A stretch of DNA of 64,000 nt from Bradyrhizobium guangdongense (GTDB lineage Bacteria > Pseudomonadota > Alphaproteobacteria > Rhizobiales > Xanthobacteraceae), in the NCBI RefSeq assembly GCF_004114975.1, contig NZ_CP030051.1:7392046-7456045 (forward strand). Direction: 5' to 3'. Below are positions 8,421-17,839 of the stretch, piece after piece. The notes under the pieces are model-generated. The model saw nothing but the letters and a program-made list of their open reading frames with translations. It was not told where the DNA came from and searched no databases. A program made the position numbers and the translations under genes. Numbering within the stretch: the stretch's first letter is position 1; every line of letters begins with the position of its first letter.

Positions 8421-10121
8421 ATGATCGACGATCTCTGGTACAAGAACGCCATCATCTATTGCCTGTCGGTCGGCACCTATATGGATGCCAACGGCGACGG
8501 AATCGGCGATTTCAAGGGGCTGCAACGTCGGCTCGACTATCTGCACGGTCTCGGCATCACCACGATCTGGCTGATGCCGTTCCAGACCTCGCCGGGCCGC
8601 GACGACGGTTACGACGTCGCCGATTACTACAGCGTCGACCCCCGTTACGGCACGCTCGGCGATTTCGTCGAGTTCACCCATGGCTGCAAGCAGCGCGGCA
8701 TCCGCGTCATCATCGACCTCGTCGTCAACCACACCTCCGACCAGCATCCCTGGTTCAAGGAGGCTCGCCGCGACAAGAACTCACCCTATCGCGACTGGTA
8801 TGTCTGGTCGGACAAGAAGCCTGCCAACGCCAACAAGGGCATGGTGTTTCCCGGCGTGCAGAAATCGACCTGGACGCGCGACAAGGAAGCCGGCGCCTAC
8901 TACTTCCACCGCTTTTACGATTTCCAGCCCGACCTCAACACGTCCAATCCGCGCGTGCAGGCCGAGATCCTGAAGATCATGGGCTTCTGGATCCAGCTCG
9001 GCGTCTCCGGCTTCCGCATGGACGCTGTACCCTTCGTGATTGCGACCAAGGGCGCGAAGGTGAAAAAGCCGGTCGAGCAGTACGACATGCTGCGCACCTT
9101 CCGCGAATTCCTGCAATGGCGGGAAGGCGATGCCATCATCCTTGCCGAAGCCAATGTGCTGCCCGACACCGACATGGAATATTTCGGCAAGGACGCCGAC
9201 CGCATGCACATGATGTTCAACTTCCAGGCCAACCAGCATCTGTTCTATGCGCTGGCGTCGAGCGACTCGCGCCCGCTGGCGAAGGCGCTGAAGGCAACCA
9301 AGCCGCGCCCGGCCTCGGCGCAATGGGGCCTGTTCCTGCGCAATCATGACGAGCTGGACCTCGGACGACTCACCAAGGCGCAGCGCGACACCGTGTTCAA
9401 ATGCTTCGGTCCCGACAAGGACATGCAGCTCTACGATCGTGGCATCCGCCGCCGCCTTGCACCGATGCTCGGTGGCGACCGCCGGCGGCTCGAGCTCGCC
9501 TACAGCCTGATGTGCACGCTGCCGGGGACGCCTGTGATCCGCTATGGTGACGAGATCGCGATGGGCGACGATCTCTCGCTGCCCGAACGCAACTGCGCAC
9601 GGACGCCGATGCAATGGTCGACCGAGCCGCATGGCGGCTTCACCAAGAGCGACAGGCCGGCGATCCCCGTGATTGACGAGGGGCCCTACGGCTATCCGCA
9701 CGTCAACGTCGCCAAGCAGCGGCGCGATCCCAACTCCATGCTGAACTGGACCGAACGCATCATCCGCATGCGCAAGGAGGTGCCGGAAGTCGGCTGGGGC
9801 GACTTCACCGTGATCCCGACGCGCGATCCCGCCGTGTTCATCATCCGCTATGACTGGCGCAACAATTCGGTGCTGTTCGTGCATAATCTCGACGAGAAGC
9901 CGCGCGAGATCGCGTTCTCGGCGGGCCTGCCGGGCGACGCCGGCGCGCATCTGATCAATCTGCTCGCGGAAGACCACAGCCACGCCGACAAACGCGGTCA
10001 GCACCGCGTGGTGATGGAGCCGTACGGGTACCGGTGGTACCGGGTGGGAGGGCTGGATTATCTGCTGAAGCGGAGTGATGTGGATGGGGCGAGGGTGAAG
10101 GGAAAGAAGCATCCGGGATGA
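8421..10121 (+). CDS. GH13 alpha-amylase family enzyme (trehalose synthase-like)
   Basis: This 566-residue cytoplasmic enzyme acts on alpha-glucosidic bonds. The GH13 regions are visible in order: DLVVNHTSDQHPW (region I), GFRMDAVPF with the nucleophile Asp (II), ILAEANV with the acid/base Glu (III), and LRNHDELD with the third Asp (IV). The N-terminus YKNAIIYCLSVGTYMDANGDGIGDF resembles the trehalose synthase/alpha-amylase group that starts with WYKDAVIYQ. It may act in maltose/trehalose or glycogen turnover. The frame is open from 8289, but the earlier part is palindrome, so the ATG at 8421 is the start. A second GH13 gene converges from the other strand. Confidence 0.88.
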   Translation: MIDDLWYKNAIIYCLSVGTYMDANGDGIGDFKGLQRRLDYLHGLGITTIWLMPFQTSPGRDDGYDVADYYSVDPRYGTLGDFVEFTHGCKQRGIRVIIDLVVNHTSDQHPWFKEARRDKNSPYRDWYVWSDKKPANANKGMVFPGVQKSTWTRDKEAGAYYFHRFYDFQPDLNTSNPRVQAEILKIMGFWIQLGVSGFRMDAVPFVIATKGAKVKKPVEQYDMLRTFREFLQWREGDAIILAEANVLPDTDMEYFGKDADRMHMMFNFQANQHLFYALASSDSRPLAKALKATKPRPASAQWGLFLRNHDELDLGRLTKAQRDTVFKCFGPDKDMQLYDRGIRRRLAPMLGGDRRRLELAYSLMCTLPGTPVIRYGDEIAMGDDLSLPERNCARTPMQWSTEPHGGFTKSDRPAIPVIDEGPYGYPHVNVAKQRRDPNSMLNWTERIIRMRKEVPEVGWGDFTVIPTRDPAVFIIRYDWRNNSVLFVHNLDEKPREIAFSAGLPGDAGAHLINLLAEDHSHADKRGQHRVVMEPYGYRWYRVGGLDYLLKRSDVDGARVKGKKHPG

Positions 10122-10160
10122 CTGCCGAGACGCTCTCCTTCACTCCGCTGCTTCAGCGAT

Positions 10161-10222
10161 CGTCATTGCGAGCGCAGCCAAGTGGCGGCAGTCTGGATTG
10201 CTTCGCTGCGCTCGCAATGACG
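10161..10222. repeat. Intergenic palindromic element, family A, copy 3 (shortened)
   Basis: CGTCATTGCGAGCGCAGC pairs with GCTGCGCTCGCAATGACG at the other end, and GCAGTCTGGATTGCTTCG is present, but the left inner arm is missing. It lies between convergent GH13 genes and may terminate both. Confidence 0.8.
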
Positions 10223-10266
10223 GGGGAACAGTGTCGGCCACCTCTTCGCCCTTGCAGGGAGGGCGG

Positions 10267-11865
10267 CTAGGCAGGCACCACCACCACGCCCTCGTTGCCG
10301 CGCAGATCCAGCACGCCCTCCAGCCGCTCGCCCTCGCGATCCAGAAAGGTCGACAGCAGGATCTCGCTGCCGAAACGGATCGCGCTGGTGGTCACCGCAA
10401 TCGGCTCGGGACCGAGATTGAGTACGATGACGACCGCCCTGCCCTGGGCTTCGCGGCGATAGACCAGCAGATCGCCCTGCGCGGCGACCGGATGATAGTC
10501 GCCTGACACCAGCGGCGGACAGGTCTTGCGCAACGCGATCAGGCGCTTGTAGAGGCTCAGGATCGAGCGCATGTCGGCGTTGAGATTGACGACGTTCTCG
10601 CGGACATGATCTTCCGGCAGCGGCAACCACGGCTTGGCCTCCGAGAAGCCGGCGAACCGCGAGCCGTCCCACTGCATCGGCGTGCGGCAGCCGTCACGCC
10701 CGACGCCGATGCCGGGCACGTTCTTCTCGAAGGGATCGCGGACATCGTCCGGCGCGATCGCGAGCTGATGCATGCCGATCTCGTCGCCGTAATAGAGCGT
10801 CGGCGTGCCGCGCAAGGTCAGCAGCAGCATGGCGGCGACTCGGGCCTGCTCGGGCCCGACGCGGCTCGCCACGCGCGGGCGATCGTGATTGCCGAGCACC
10901 CAGTTCGGCCAGGCGCCCCTGGGGAGCGCCTTTTCGTAGTCCTCGATGATCTTCTCGATCGAACGCGCGCTCCAGAATGTCGAGAGCAGCGCGAAATTGA
11001 ACGGCATCTGCGCGCCGGTGAGATCGTTGCCGTAATAGGCCATCAGGCGATGCAGCGGCAGATAGATCTCCCCGATCAGCACGCGCGCATCGTAGGAATC
11101 CGTGACGCGCCGCATCTCGGCGATGACATCGTGCACTTCGGGTTGGTCGGTGGAATATTGAGTGAGGATCTTTTCGTTCGGCGGCCGGCCCTCGACGTAA
11201 TGCGGATTGGGCGGGTTGTCGCGGAATTCGGCATCCTTGATCAGGTGCCAGATCACGTCGACGCGAAAGCCGTCGACGCCCTTCTCCAGCCAGAACCGCA
11301 TCACGTCGTAGATCGCGGCGCGCACCTGCGGATTGCGCCAGTTGAGGTCCGGCTGCTGGGTGAGAAAGGCGTGATAATAATACTGCCCGGTGGCCTCGTC
11401 GAAAGCCCACGCGCTGCCGCCAAATTCGGACAGCCAGTTGTTCGGCACACCGCCGCCGGGCGCGGGATCGCGCCAGATGTACCAGTCGCGTTTGGCATTG
11501 TCGCGCGAGGAGCGGCTCTCGATGAACCAGGGGTGCTGGTCGGAGGTGTGGTTGGGCACCAGATCGAGGATCAGCTTCAATCCGTTTTCATGCGCCGCCG
11601 CCAGCAGCGCATCGAAATCCGCCATGGTGCCGAACAGCGGCTCGATGCCTGTATAGTCGGAGATGTCGTAGCCGAAATCGGCCATCGGCGAAGGGAAGAT
11701 GGGTGACAGCCAGATCGCATCGACGCCGAGCGATTTCACATAAGGCAGCCGTCTAAGGATGCCGGCGAGATCGCCGACGCCGTCGCCGTTCGAGTCCTGA
11801 AAGGAGCGTGGATAGATCTGGTAGAAGATTCCGTCGCGCCACCAGTTTTCGCCGCTCTGAGCCAT
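10267..11865 (-). CDS. GH13 alpha-glucosidase (oligo-1,6-glucosidase type)
   Basis: This 532-residue enzyme matches the alpha-glucosidase/oligo-1,6-glucosidase group. The N-terminus WWRDGIFYQIYPRSFQDSNGDGVGDL is diagnostic. The GH13 sites follow: DLVPNHTSDQHPWF, GFRVDVIWH (nucleophile Asp), LIGEIYL (Glu) and LGNHDRPR (Asp). It probably hydrolyses maltose, sucrose or isomalto-oligosaccharides in the cytoplasm. I chose the ATG at 11865 (MAQSGENWW); the 47 open codons upstream have no conserved content and overlap the region before the MBL gene. Confidence 0.93.
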   Translation of the reverse strand: MAQSGENWWRDGIFYQIYPRSFQDSNGDGVGDLAGILRRLPYVKSLGVDAIWLSPIFPSPMADFGYDISDYTGIEPLFGTMADFDALLAAAHENGLKLILDLVPNHTSDQHPWFIESRSSRDNAKRDWYIWRDPAPGGGVPNNWLSEFGGSAWAFDEATGQYYYHAFLTQQPDLNWRNPQVRAAIYDVMRFWLEKGVDGFRVDVIWHLIKDAEFRDNPPNPHYVEGRPPNEKILTQYSTDQPEVHDVIAEMRRVTDSYDARVLIGEIYLPLHRLMAYYGNDLTGAQMPFNFALLSTFWSARSIEKIIEDYEKALPRGAWPNWVLGNHDRPRVASRVGPEQARVAAMLLLTLRGTPTLYYGDEIGMHQLAIAPDDVRDPFEKNVPGIGVGRDGCRTPMQWDGSRFAGFSEAKPWLPLPEDHVRENVVNLNADMRSILSLYKRLIALRKTCPPLVSGDYHPVAAQGDLLVYRREAQGRAVVIVLNLGPEPIAVTTSAIRFGSEILLSTFLDREGERLEGVLDLRGNEGVVVVPA

Positions 11866-12026
11866 GCCGGACACCTTCCAAAGACTGCCTCTCGCGCGGG
11901 AGAACGCAGAAGCACCGCCCCGGTTCAGATTGGCGAGCCAATTGGGACGGCCGTGTGACCTGTTCCCCGGCCTCTCGCGCGAATCTTTTGCTTGGCGACA
12001 TGGCAAAAATCGGCATTGTGGCGCCC

Positions 12027-12695
12027 ATGACCGAGCAAAATGAAACTCAAGCCAAGGCCGGCGCGATCATCGTCCCGGTGACGCTGTTCGAGCAGAACTG
12101 CACCATCATCTGGGACGAGCCTTCGAAGAAGGCCGTGGTGATCGATCCCGGCGGGGACGTGCCGAAAATCCTGGAGGCCATCAAGCAGACCGGCGTCACC
12201 GTGGAGAAGATCTGGCTGACCCACGGCCACATCGACCACGTCGGTGGCGCGGCCGATCTGCGCGACGCGCTGAAGGTGCCGATCGAGGGCCCGCACCTCG
12301 CCGACAAATTCCTGCTCGACGCCGTCGTGGAGAGCGGCGCGCGCTTCGGCATGACGGGGTTGCGCAATTTCGCGCCCGACCGCTGGCTCGAGGAAGGCGA
12401 CAGCGTGTCGATCGGCGGATTGACCTTCGACATCCTGCATTGCCCCGGTCACTCGCCGGGCAGCGTGGTGTTCTTCAACGGCGATTTGCGCTTTGCCCAT
12501 GTCGGCGACGTGCTGTTCGCGGGCTCGGTCGGGCGCACCGACCTGCCCGGCGGCAGTCACGCCACGCTGATCAACTCGATCAAGACCAAGCTGCTGCCGC
12601 TCGGCGACGATGTCGGCTTCATCTGCGGCCACGGCGCCGGCTCGAGCATCGGCCAGGAGCGGATGACCAACCCGTTCATCACCGGCGAGATGTGA
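12027..12695 (+). CDS. MBL-fold metallo-hydrolase (glyoxalase II-like, YcbL type)
   Basis: This 222-residue cytoplasmic hydrolase has the metallo-beta-lactamase metal motif THGHIDHVGG at about residues 70-79, a second ligand in LHCPGHSPGS, an Asp in HVGDVLF and a His in ICGHGAGS. The compact length and the FEQNCTIIWDE start fit the YcbL group of glyoxalase II-like thioesterases. An in-frame ATG at 12000 would add nine residues; neither start has a clear ribosome site, so I chose the one that gives the family length. It ends 4 bases before the convergent HxlR gene. Confidence 0.85.
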   Translation: MTEQNETQAKAGAIIVPVTLFEQNCTIIWDEPSKKAVVIDPGGDVPKILEAIKQTGVTVEKIWLTHGHIDHVGGAADLRDALKVPIEGPHLADKFLLDAVVESGARFGMTGLRNFAPDRWLEEGDSVSIGGLTFDILHCPGHSPGSVVFFNGDLRFAHVGDVLFAGSVGRTDLPGGSHATLINSIKTKLLPLGDDVGFICGHGAGSSIGQERMTNPFITGEM

Positions 12696-12699
12696 GGGT

Positions 12700-13065
12700 T
12701 TATTCGGCGGCGTCTGCCAGCGCCGCCGTCTCGCTCAGGTTACGCTCGCCCCATTCGCGGATGGCCGCCACCACAGGCACGAAACTCTTGCCCTTGCGGG
12801 TGAGGCGATATTCGACCTTGGGCGGGACCTCGCCGAAATCCTTGCGATCGATCAGACCGCTCGCGGTCAGCGCCTTCAACTCGCGGCTGAGCACGCGCGG
12901 GGTGATCTCGGCGCTGCCGGTCGCGCCGCGCAATAGGCCGCTGCGGATCTCGCCATAGCGGCGCGGGCCGTCCTTCAAGTCCCAGACGATGCGCAGCTTG
13001 TACTTGCCGCTGATCATCTTCTGGAACGCTGCGACCGGGCAGGCACGTGCGGAAGCTCTTGCCAT
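12700..13065 (-). CDS. HxlR-family winged-helix transcriptional regulator
   Basis: This 121-residue protein has the HxlR layout: CPVAAFQKMISGKYKLRIVWDLKDGPRRYGEIR, then the recognition segment ITPRVLSRELKALTASGLIDRK and the wing PPKVEYRLTRKGKSF. The early Cys (residue 9) is the conserved sensing cysteine of the family. It starts at the ATG at 13065 with GGGAGGAG upstream. It diverges from the small ABM-like gene at 13194, and the 128-base gap between them probably holds the operator, so that gene is its likely target. Confidence 0.92.
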   Translation of the reverse strand: MARASARACPVAAFQKMISGKYKLRIVWDLKDGPRRYGEIRSGLLRGATGSAEITPRVLSRELKALTASGLIDRKDFGEVPPKVEYRLTRKGKSFVPVVAAIREWGERNLSETAALADAAE

Positions 13066-13193
13066 GTCGTCTCCTCCCGGGAAGGAAGGATAGGAGCAGC
13101 GTTGAAAAAGTCCATACTATCAATTTTGTCCGTACTTGCAGGACGGCGCACAGGCCGCAGATGATGGTGCACATGACGAACAGGGAGCGTCAC

Positions 13194-13496
13194 ATGAAGC
13201 ACTTCATGATCAAGTACCAGTTCAAGAACGGCGCGGCGGAAGAGTGGCACCGCGAGATCGGCCGCTTCATCAAGGCGATCGACGCCGATCCGGAATTGAA
13301 GGGGCGGATCGGCTATCGCGTCCTGAAGAACCGCGACGACAAAAACTATTTCCACCTCGCCAGCGTCGCCGACGAGGACGCGCAGAAGACGCTGCAATCC
13401 CGCGACTTCTTCAAGCACTATTCCGCGATGACCCGGCAAGTCTCCGGCGGCGAAGTCACGGCGACGCCGATCGAGATGATCGACACGACGGCTTGA
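13194..13496 (+). CDS. Small protein resembling ABM/dimeric alpha-beta barrel enzymes
   Basis: This 100-residue protein begins MKHFMIKYQFKNGAAEEWHREI and ends VTATPIEMIDTTA. The beta-alpha layout and the repeated aromatic/His residues suggest a ferredoxin-like dimeric barrel, as in antibiotic-biosynthesis monooxygenase-like proteins. I do not recognise a precise family. The ATG at 13194 follows AGGGAG at the right distance; earlier in-frame starts lack one. It is divergent from, and probably regulated by, the HxlR protein. Confidence 0.7.
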   Translation: MKHFMIKYQFKNGAAEEWHREIGRFIKAIDADPELKGRIGYRVLKNRDDKNYFHLASVADEDAQKTLQSRDFFKHYSAMTRQVSGGEVTATPIEMIDTTA

Positions 13497-13498
13497 AC

Positions 13499-14647
13499 CT
13501 ACTTCATCAAGCCGGCGGCGGTCAGCGCGCGGGTGATGATCTGGCCGAGATCGAAGCCGCGAGGCTCGCGGTTCGGCTCGGCCTTGTCTTCTGCGACCTT
13601 CGTCCGGATCGTGCGGGCGAGATGCGGCGCGGGCGTCGGCTTTGCCTCCGCCTTCTTCGCATCCTGGATCCACCCCGTGAGGCCGAAGAACTTCGCGATG
13701 TGGTAGGACGACGAAATGCCGGCCTCGATCAGAAACGCGCCTTCGACGCCGTAGCGCTGGTCATTGTCGGCAAGTCCAAGCGGCGTGCCATGGGCCATGC
13801 CTGTGATGGCGTAGGACTCGACCAGCGTCTCGCCGTCCTTGTTCCACCAGGCCTGGCGCGGATAGCCGTCGACATTGGTCTCGGCCATCGGCGTCGCCGG
13901 CAGATCATGCAGATCGAGCCACTGCTTGACGATCTCGTTAGCGTTGCCGGGGTTGACGGTGCGATCGGCGCTGCCGTGCCACACCGAAATCTTCGGCCAG
14001 GGCCCGCGATGGTTCGAGGCCCGCCGCACGAAATCGCCGAGCTCGCGCTCGGGCCTCTCAGGGGAATGGAACATGCCGTCCAGCGCTTCACGCAGGTTCG
14101 AGGCGATGCCGTAGGGCAATCCGGCAATCACCGCACCGGCCGCGAACACTTCGGGATAGGTCGCGAGCATCACCGAGGTCATGCCGCCGCCGGCGGAGAG
14201 GCCGGTGATGAAGATGCGCCTGGGATCGATGCGATGCGCCTCGACCATATGCGTGATCATCTCGCGGATCGATCGCGCCTCGCCGCTGTCGCGCGCGGTG
14301 TCCTCGGGGTTGAACCAGTTGAAGCAGGTGTTGGCGTTGTTGATGCGCTGCTGCTCGGGCATGAGAAGCGCAAAACCGTAGTGGCGTGCCAGCGTCGACC
14401 AGCCCGCGCCGAGATCGTACGTCGCGGCGGTCTGGCCGCAGCCATGCAGCACGACCACGAGCGCGTGCGGCTTCTGCATTTGCGCCGGCACGAACGCGAA
14501 CATGCGCAAGGCTCCTGGATTGTCGCCGAAGCCGGTGACCTCCTGCAGCGGGCTGGAGGCACCGGCGCTCGCGCCGAAGTCGGGCAGGCGCAGGCCATCC
14601 AGCTTTGGCAAGCGTCTCAAGAGATCGACATTACGGGCAAGCGACAC
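13499..14647 (-). CDS. PHB depolymerase-family esterase (LpqC-type alpha/beta hydrolase)
   Basis: This 382-residue protein belongs to the extracellular-type PHB depolymerase/feruloyl-esterase-like family. Visible features are the oxyanion segment VVLHGCGQTAATYD, CFNWFNPEDTARDSGEA, the lipase box ITGLSAGGGMTS with the catalytic Ser, and the late WHGSADRTV and GMAHGTPLG segments that supply the Asp and His. There is no obvious signal peptide. The start is a GTG at 14647 with AGGA 7 bases upstream. It is unrelated in sequence to the intracellular depolymerase at 2077-3405, so this strain has two different routes to PHB-like esters. Confidence 0.87.
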   Translation of the reverse strand: MSLARNVDLLRRLPKLDGLRLPDFGASAGASSPLQEVTGFGDNPGALRMFAFVPAQMQKPHALVVVLHGCGQTAATYDLGAGWSTLARHYGFALLMPEQQRINNANTCFNWFNPEDTARDSGEARSIREMITHMVEAHRIDPRRIFITGLSAGGGMTSVMLATYPEVFAAGAVIAGLPYGIASNLREALDGMFHSPERPERELGDFVRRASNHRGPWPKISVWHGSADRTVNPGNANEIVKQWLDLHDLPATPMAETNVDGYPRQAWWNKDGETLVESYAITGMAHGTPLGLADNDQRYGVEGAFLIEAGISSSYHIAKFFGLTGWIQDAKKAEAKPTPAPHLARTIRTKVAEDKAEPNREPRGFDLGQIITRALTAAGLMK

Positions 14648-14789
14648 GGCAAATTCCTGGGTGGGCGGCTTTCAACGTTTACCCAGACCAGATAGTTGCT
14701 GCAGTGCAAAATGAAAAGACCGTGTGCTGCCGATCAGCTCGAAAGCGCGCAGGATCCCGCAGGAATCCGCACGTATTAACCGCACTGCC

Positions 14790-16202
14790 TCAACTTCGCG
14801 CAGATACGCGACGCATCCATGACAGGAATGCGGCGCAGATCATGATTAACGCCGCAAACAGCGCGAGCGAGACGAGGAATCCTGCGCGCGCTGATTGCAG
14901 CGATTCGACAGCGAAGAACACCGCGCCGATTGCGGCCACTCCGGCCGCATTTCCGATCTGCGCAATGGTGCCATACATGCCGGAGGCCGAACCGGCCGCG
15001 ACCGGCTTCACGGTCGAGAGCACCGCCGCCGACAGCGGCGCCATCACGAGGCCCTGGCCGTAGCCGAAGATGATCATGACAAGGGCGAGCATGAGCGGCG
15101 TCGGCGCATCGACGTCAATTGCAGCAACCGCAAGCGCGGCGAGGCCCGCGATCTGCAGCGCGCAGCCTTCGATCAACACCTTGGTGCCGCGATGCTTCGC
15201 GCGCGCGGCGCTGTGGCGCGAGGCCACGACGAAAGCGAGCGCGAGCGGAACGAAGGCGAGTCCCGCGGCGAGCGGCGCAATCTTCAAGCCGCGCTGCATG
15301 AACAGCGTCATCACCAGGTAGAACGAGAGATTGGCGACGAAGAAAAAGAAGGCGGCGCCGAGCCCGCGCAGGAACGCGGCATCCGAGAGCAGCGTCAGAT
15401 CGATCAGCGGCATGCCGCCGATGCGCGCCACGGCGCGTTCGAGCCGCAGGAATGCGAACAGGATCGCACCGCCGCCTGCCATCACGGCCCACAGCGACGG
15501 CGCCCAGCCGAAATCGTGGCCGAACAGCAGCGGACCGATCAGGCACAACAAGCCGGCGAACAGAACCAGGCTGCCCTTGATGTCGAGCTTGGTGGCCGGT
15601 CGCCGCGGCACCGTCGGCATGATGCGCCAGGCCGCCATCGCAATGACGAGGCCGCAGGGCACGTTGACGAAGAACACCGCGCGCCAGCCGGTGTGGGCGA
15701 GGTCGATCGTGACCAAGAGACCGCCGAGCAGAAAGCCCGCGGCGCCCGCAAGCCCCAGCACGATGCCGTAGATGCCGAAGGCGCGGCTGCGCGCTTCGTC
15801 GGTGAAAAGCAGGTGCAGCGTCGCCAGCACCTGCGGCACCATCAGCGCCGCGGTCGCGCCCTGCGCCAGACGGGCAACGATCAACTCGGTCCCGGATTGC
15901 GCGAGACCGCACCACAGCGACGTCACTGCAAAGCCGACCACGCCGGCGAGAAACACGTTCTTGGTGCCGTGGATGTCGCCGAGACGGCCGCCGGTGACGA
16001 CCAGTGTGGCATACGCGATCAGATAGATCGCGATGACGGACTCGATCTGCGCAGGCGTCGCCTTCAGCTCGATCGCGATGGTGGGAATGGCGACGTTGAC
16101 GACGAACGCGTCGACGCCGAACATGAACTGCGCGGCGACAACGATCGCCAGCACCCACCAGCGGCGGGTCGAATCGACAGGTTTTGTGACGATTTGATGC
16201 AT
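14790..16202 (-). CDS. MFS transporter, DHA2 (EmrB/QacA-like) family
   Basis: This 470-residue inner-membrane exporter has about 14 hydrophobic segments. It shows the DHA2 hallmarks MFGVDAFVVNVAIPTIAIEL in helix 1 and the loop GGRLGDIHGTKN, and a helix-5 region GLAGAAGFLLGGLLV. It probably exports drugs or metabolites by proton exchange. No adaptor protein (EmrA) is next to it, and no regulator is attached. The LLM monooxygenase gene starts 230 bases away on the opposite strand. Confidence 0.92.
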   Translation of the reverse strand: MHQIVTKPVDSTRRWWVLAIVVAAQFMFGVDAFVVNVAIPTIAIELKATPAQIESVIAIYLIAYATLVVTGGRLGDIHGTKNVFLAGVVGFAVTSLWCGLAQSGTELIVARLAQGATAALMVPQVLATLHLLFTDEARSRAFGIYGIVLGLAGAAGFLLGGLLVTIDLAHTGWRAVFFVNVPCGLVIAMAAWRIMPTVPRRPATKLDIKGSLVLFAGLLCLIGPLLFGHDFGWAPSLWAVMAGGGAILFAFLRLERAVARIGGMPLIDLTLLSDAAFLRGLGAAFFFFVANLSFYLVMTLFMQRGLKIAPLAAGLAFVPLALAFVVASRHSAARAKHRGTKVLIEGCALQIAGLAALAVAAIDVDAPTPLMLALVMIIFGYGQGLVMAPLSAAVLSTVKPVAAGSASGMYGTIAQIGNAAGVAAIGAVFFAVESLQSARAGFLVSLALFAALIMICAAFLSWMRRVSARS

Positions 16203-16432
16203 CGGCGCGGTCCCCGGGATAATCCCAGCCCGACGATTTCAGACCGCGCGCCGCGGCGCGATTACCTCCAAGGTCAGATTCGGGCGCCATTCGCCTCTTT
16301 CCGCGTACGGGGAGAGGGAGAAAGCGCGCATGCTTGCATTCCGCCGTGCGGGACATCGCGCGATTGCGTTCGCGTCGGGCAGCACGTAGCCTCACCCTCT
16401 CAACAAACAAAAAGACAGCCGGAGAGAACGCC

Positions 16433-17674
16433 ATGGCGCGCCTGAAATTCGGAGCCTTCCTTGCCCCGCATCACCCGATCGGGGAGCATCCGATGCTCCA
16501 GTTCCGGCGCGATCTCGACCTGGTCGAGCAGCTCGATGCGCTCGGCTATGACGAGTTCTGGTGCGGCGAGCATCATTCGTCCGGCTGGGAGATGATCGCT
16601 TCGCCCGAGATGTTCCTGGCCGCCGCCGGCGAGCGCACCAAGCGGATCAAGCTCGGCACCGGCGTGGTGTCGCTCCCTTATCACCATCCCTTCAACGTTG
16701 CCCAGCGCATGGTGCAGCTCGACCACATGACCGGCGGCCGTGCCATCTTCGGCTCCGGCCCCGGCGCGCTGGCCTCCGACGCGCACACGCTCGGCATCGA
16801 CCCGATGACGCAGCGCGATCGCCAGGACGAGGCGATCGCCGTGATCCGCCGCCTCTTCAACGGCGAGCGTGTCACCGCAAAGAGCGACTGGTTCACCATG
16901 AATGACGCGGCGCTGCAGATCCTGCCGCTGCAGGAGGAGATGCCGTTCGTGGTGGCCTCGCAGATCTCGCCATCGGGCATGACGCTCGCGGGCAAATACG
17001 GCATCGGCATCATCTCGCTGGGCTCGATGACGACGCAGGGCTTGATGTCGCTGCGGCAGCAATGGCAGTTCGCGGAAGATGCCGCCAAGAAGCACGGCAC
17101 GAGGGTCGACCGCGCCGACTGGCGCGTGCTCCTGACCTTCCACATCGCCGAGACCCGCGAGCAGGCCCGCAAGGAAGCGGGCGCCGGACTGATGCGCTGG
17201 CACAACGAGTATAATGTCGGCACGCTGCAGCGTCCGGGCCTGACCGCATTCTCCTCGCCGGACGAAGCCGTCGACAAGACGGCCTTCGTCGAAGGTGCCG
17301 CATCCACCATCGGCACACCCGACGATCTCGTCAAAACCATCAAGAACGTCATGGAGGTGTCCGGCGGCGTCGGGGCCATCATCGGCTTCGTGCACGACTG
17401 GGCCAATCCGGAAGCGACCCGCCGGAGCTGGGACATGGTGGCACGCTACGTCGTGCCTGAAATCAACGGCTACATTGACGGCCTGCGCAGGTCGCAGAAA
17501 TTCGTGATCGAGAACCGCGCGATCTTCGAGCGTGCGGGCCAGGCCGTGATGGCCAAGATCATGGAGAACGAGAAAGCCGCCGAGGCGCTGAAGGTGACCG
17601 GCCCCGGCCGCGTCGCCATTCCCGCCGTGAACGCGCCGGATCTGCAGAAGGAAGCGGCGAAGCAGCGGGGATAG
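16433..17674 (+). CDS. LLM-class flavin-dependent monooxygenase (limonene monooxygenase-like)
   Basis: This 413-residue protein belongs to the bacterial luciferase-like family, which uses FMNH2 to oxygenate small organic molecules. Characteristic segments are LGYDEFWCGEHHSSGWE, RIKLGTGVVSLPYHHPFNVAQRMVQLDHMTGGR and GSGPGALASDAHTLGIDP. The length and the MARLKFGAFLAPHHP start resemble limonene 1,2-monooxygenase-type enzymes. The ATG at 16433 follows GGAGAG. A P450 gene lies 165 bases downstream on the same strand, which may mean a shared oxidative pathway for a terpenoid or alkane. Substrate unknown. Confidence 0.9.
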   Translation: MARLKFGAFLAPHHPIGEHPMLQFRRDLDLVEQLDALGYDEFWCGEHHSSGWEMIASPEMFLAAAGERTKRIKLGTGVVSLPYHHPFNVAQRMVQLDHMTGGRAIFGSGPGALASDAHTLGIDPMTQRDRQDEAIAVIRRLFNGERVTAKSDWFTMNDAALQILPLQEEMPFVVASQISPSGMTLAGKYGIGIISLGSMTTQGLMSLRQQWQFAEDAAKKHGTRVDRADWRVLLTFHIAETREQARKEAGAGLMRWHNEYNVGTLQRPGLTAFSSPDEAVDKTAFVEGAASTIGTPDDLVKTIKNVMEVSGGVGAIIGFVHDWANPEATRRSWDMVARYVVPEINGYIDGLRRSQKFVIENRAIFERAGQAVMAKIMENEKAAEALKVTGPGRVAIPAVNAPDLQKEAAKQRG

Positions 17675-17697
17675 CGGGCAAGCCGGATCTCACGCGC

Positions 17698-17745
17698 GTC
17701 GTCCCGGACCAGCGCACCAAAAGCGCCCGTAGGTCCGGGACGACA
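17698..17745. repeat. Intergenic palindromic element, family E, copy 3
   Basis: CGTCGTCCCGGACC at the left pairs with GGTCCGGGACGAC at the right around an AGCGC/GCGCC core. It lies between the LLM and P450 genes and would form a strong hairpin in the shared transcript. Confidence 0.75.
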
Positions 17746-17839
17746 ACGGGATGCGCGACGCTTCGCGCGCAAGACAACCGCCGCACGACCGTGCCGGGAT
17801 TGTGCTATATCGGAAGCCACAGCCAATCGGAGCAACCCC

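Noticed and set aside
14895..16445. 516-codon open frame on the plus strand opposite the MFS exporter
   Set aside because: The composition is low-complexity and charged, and the opposite strand has a clear 14-helix transporter.
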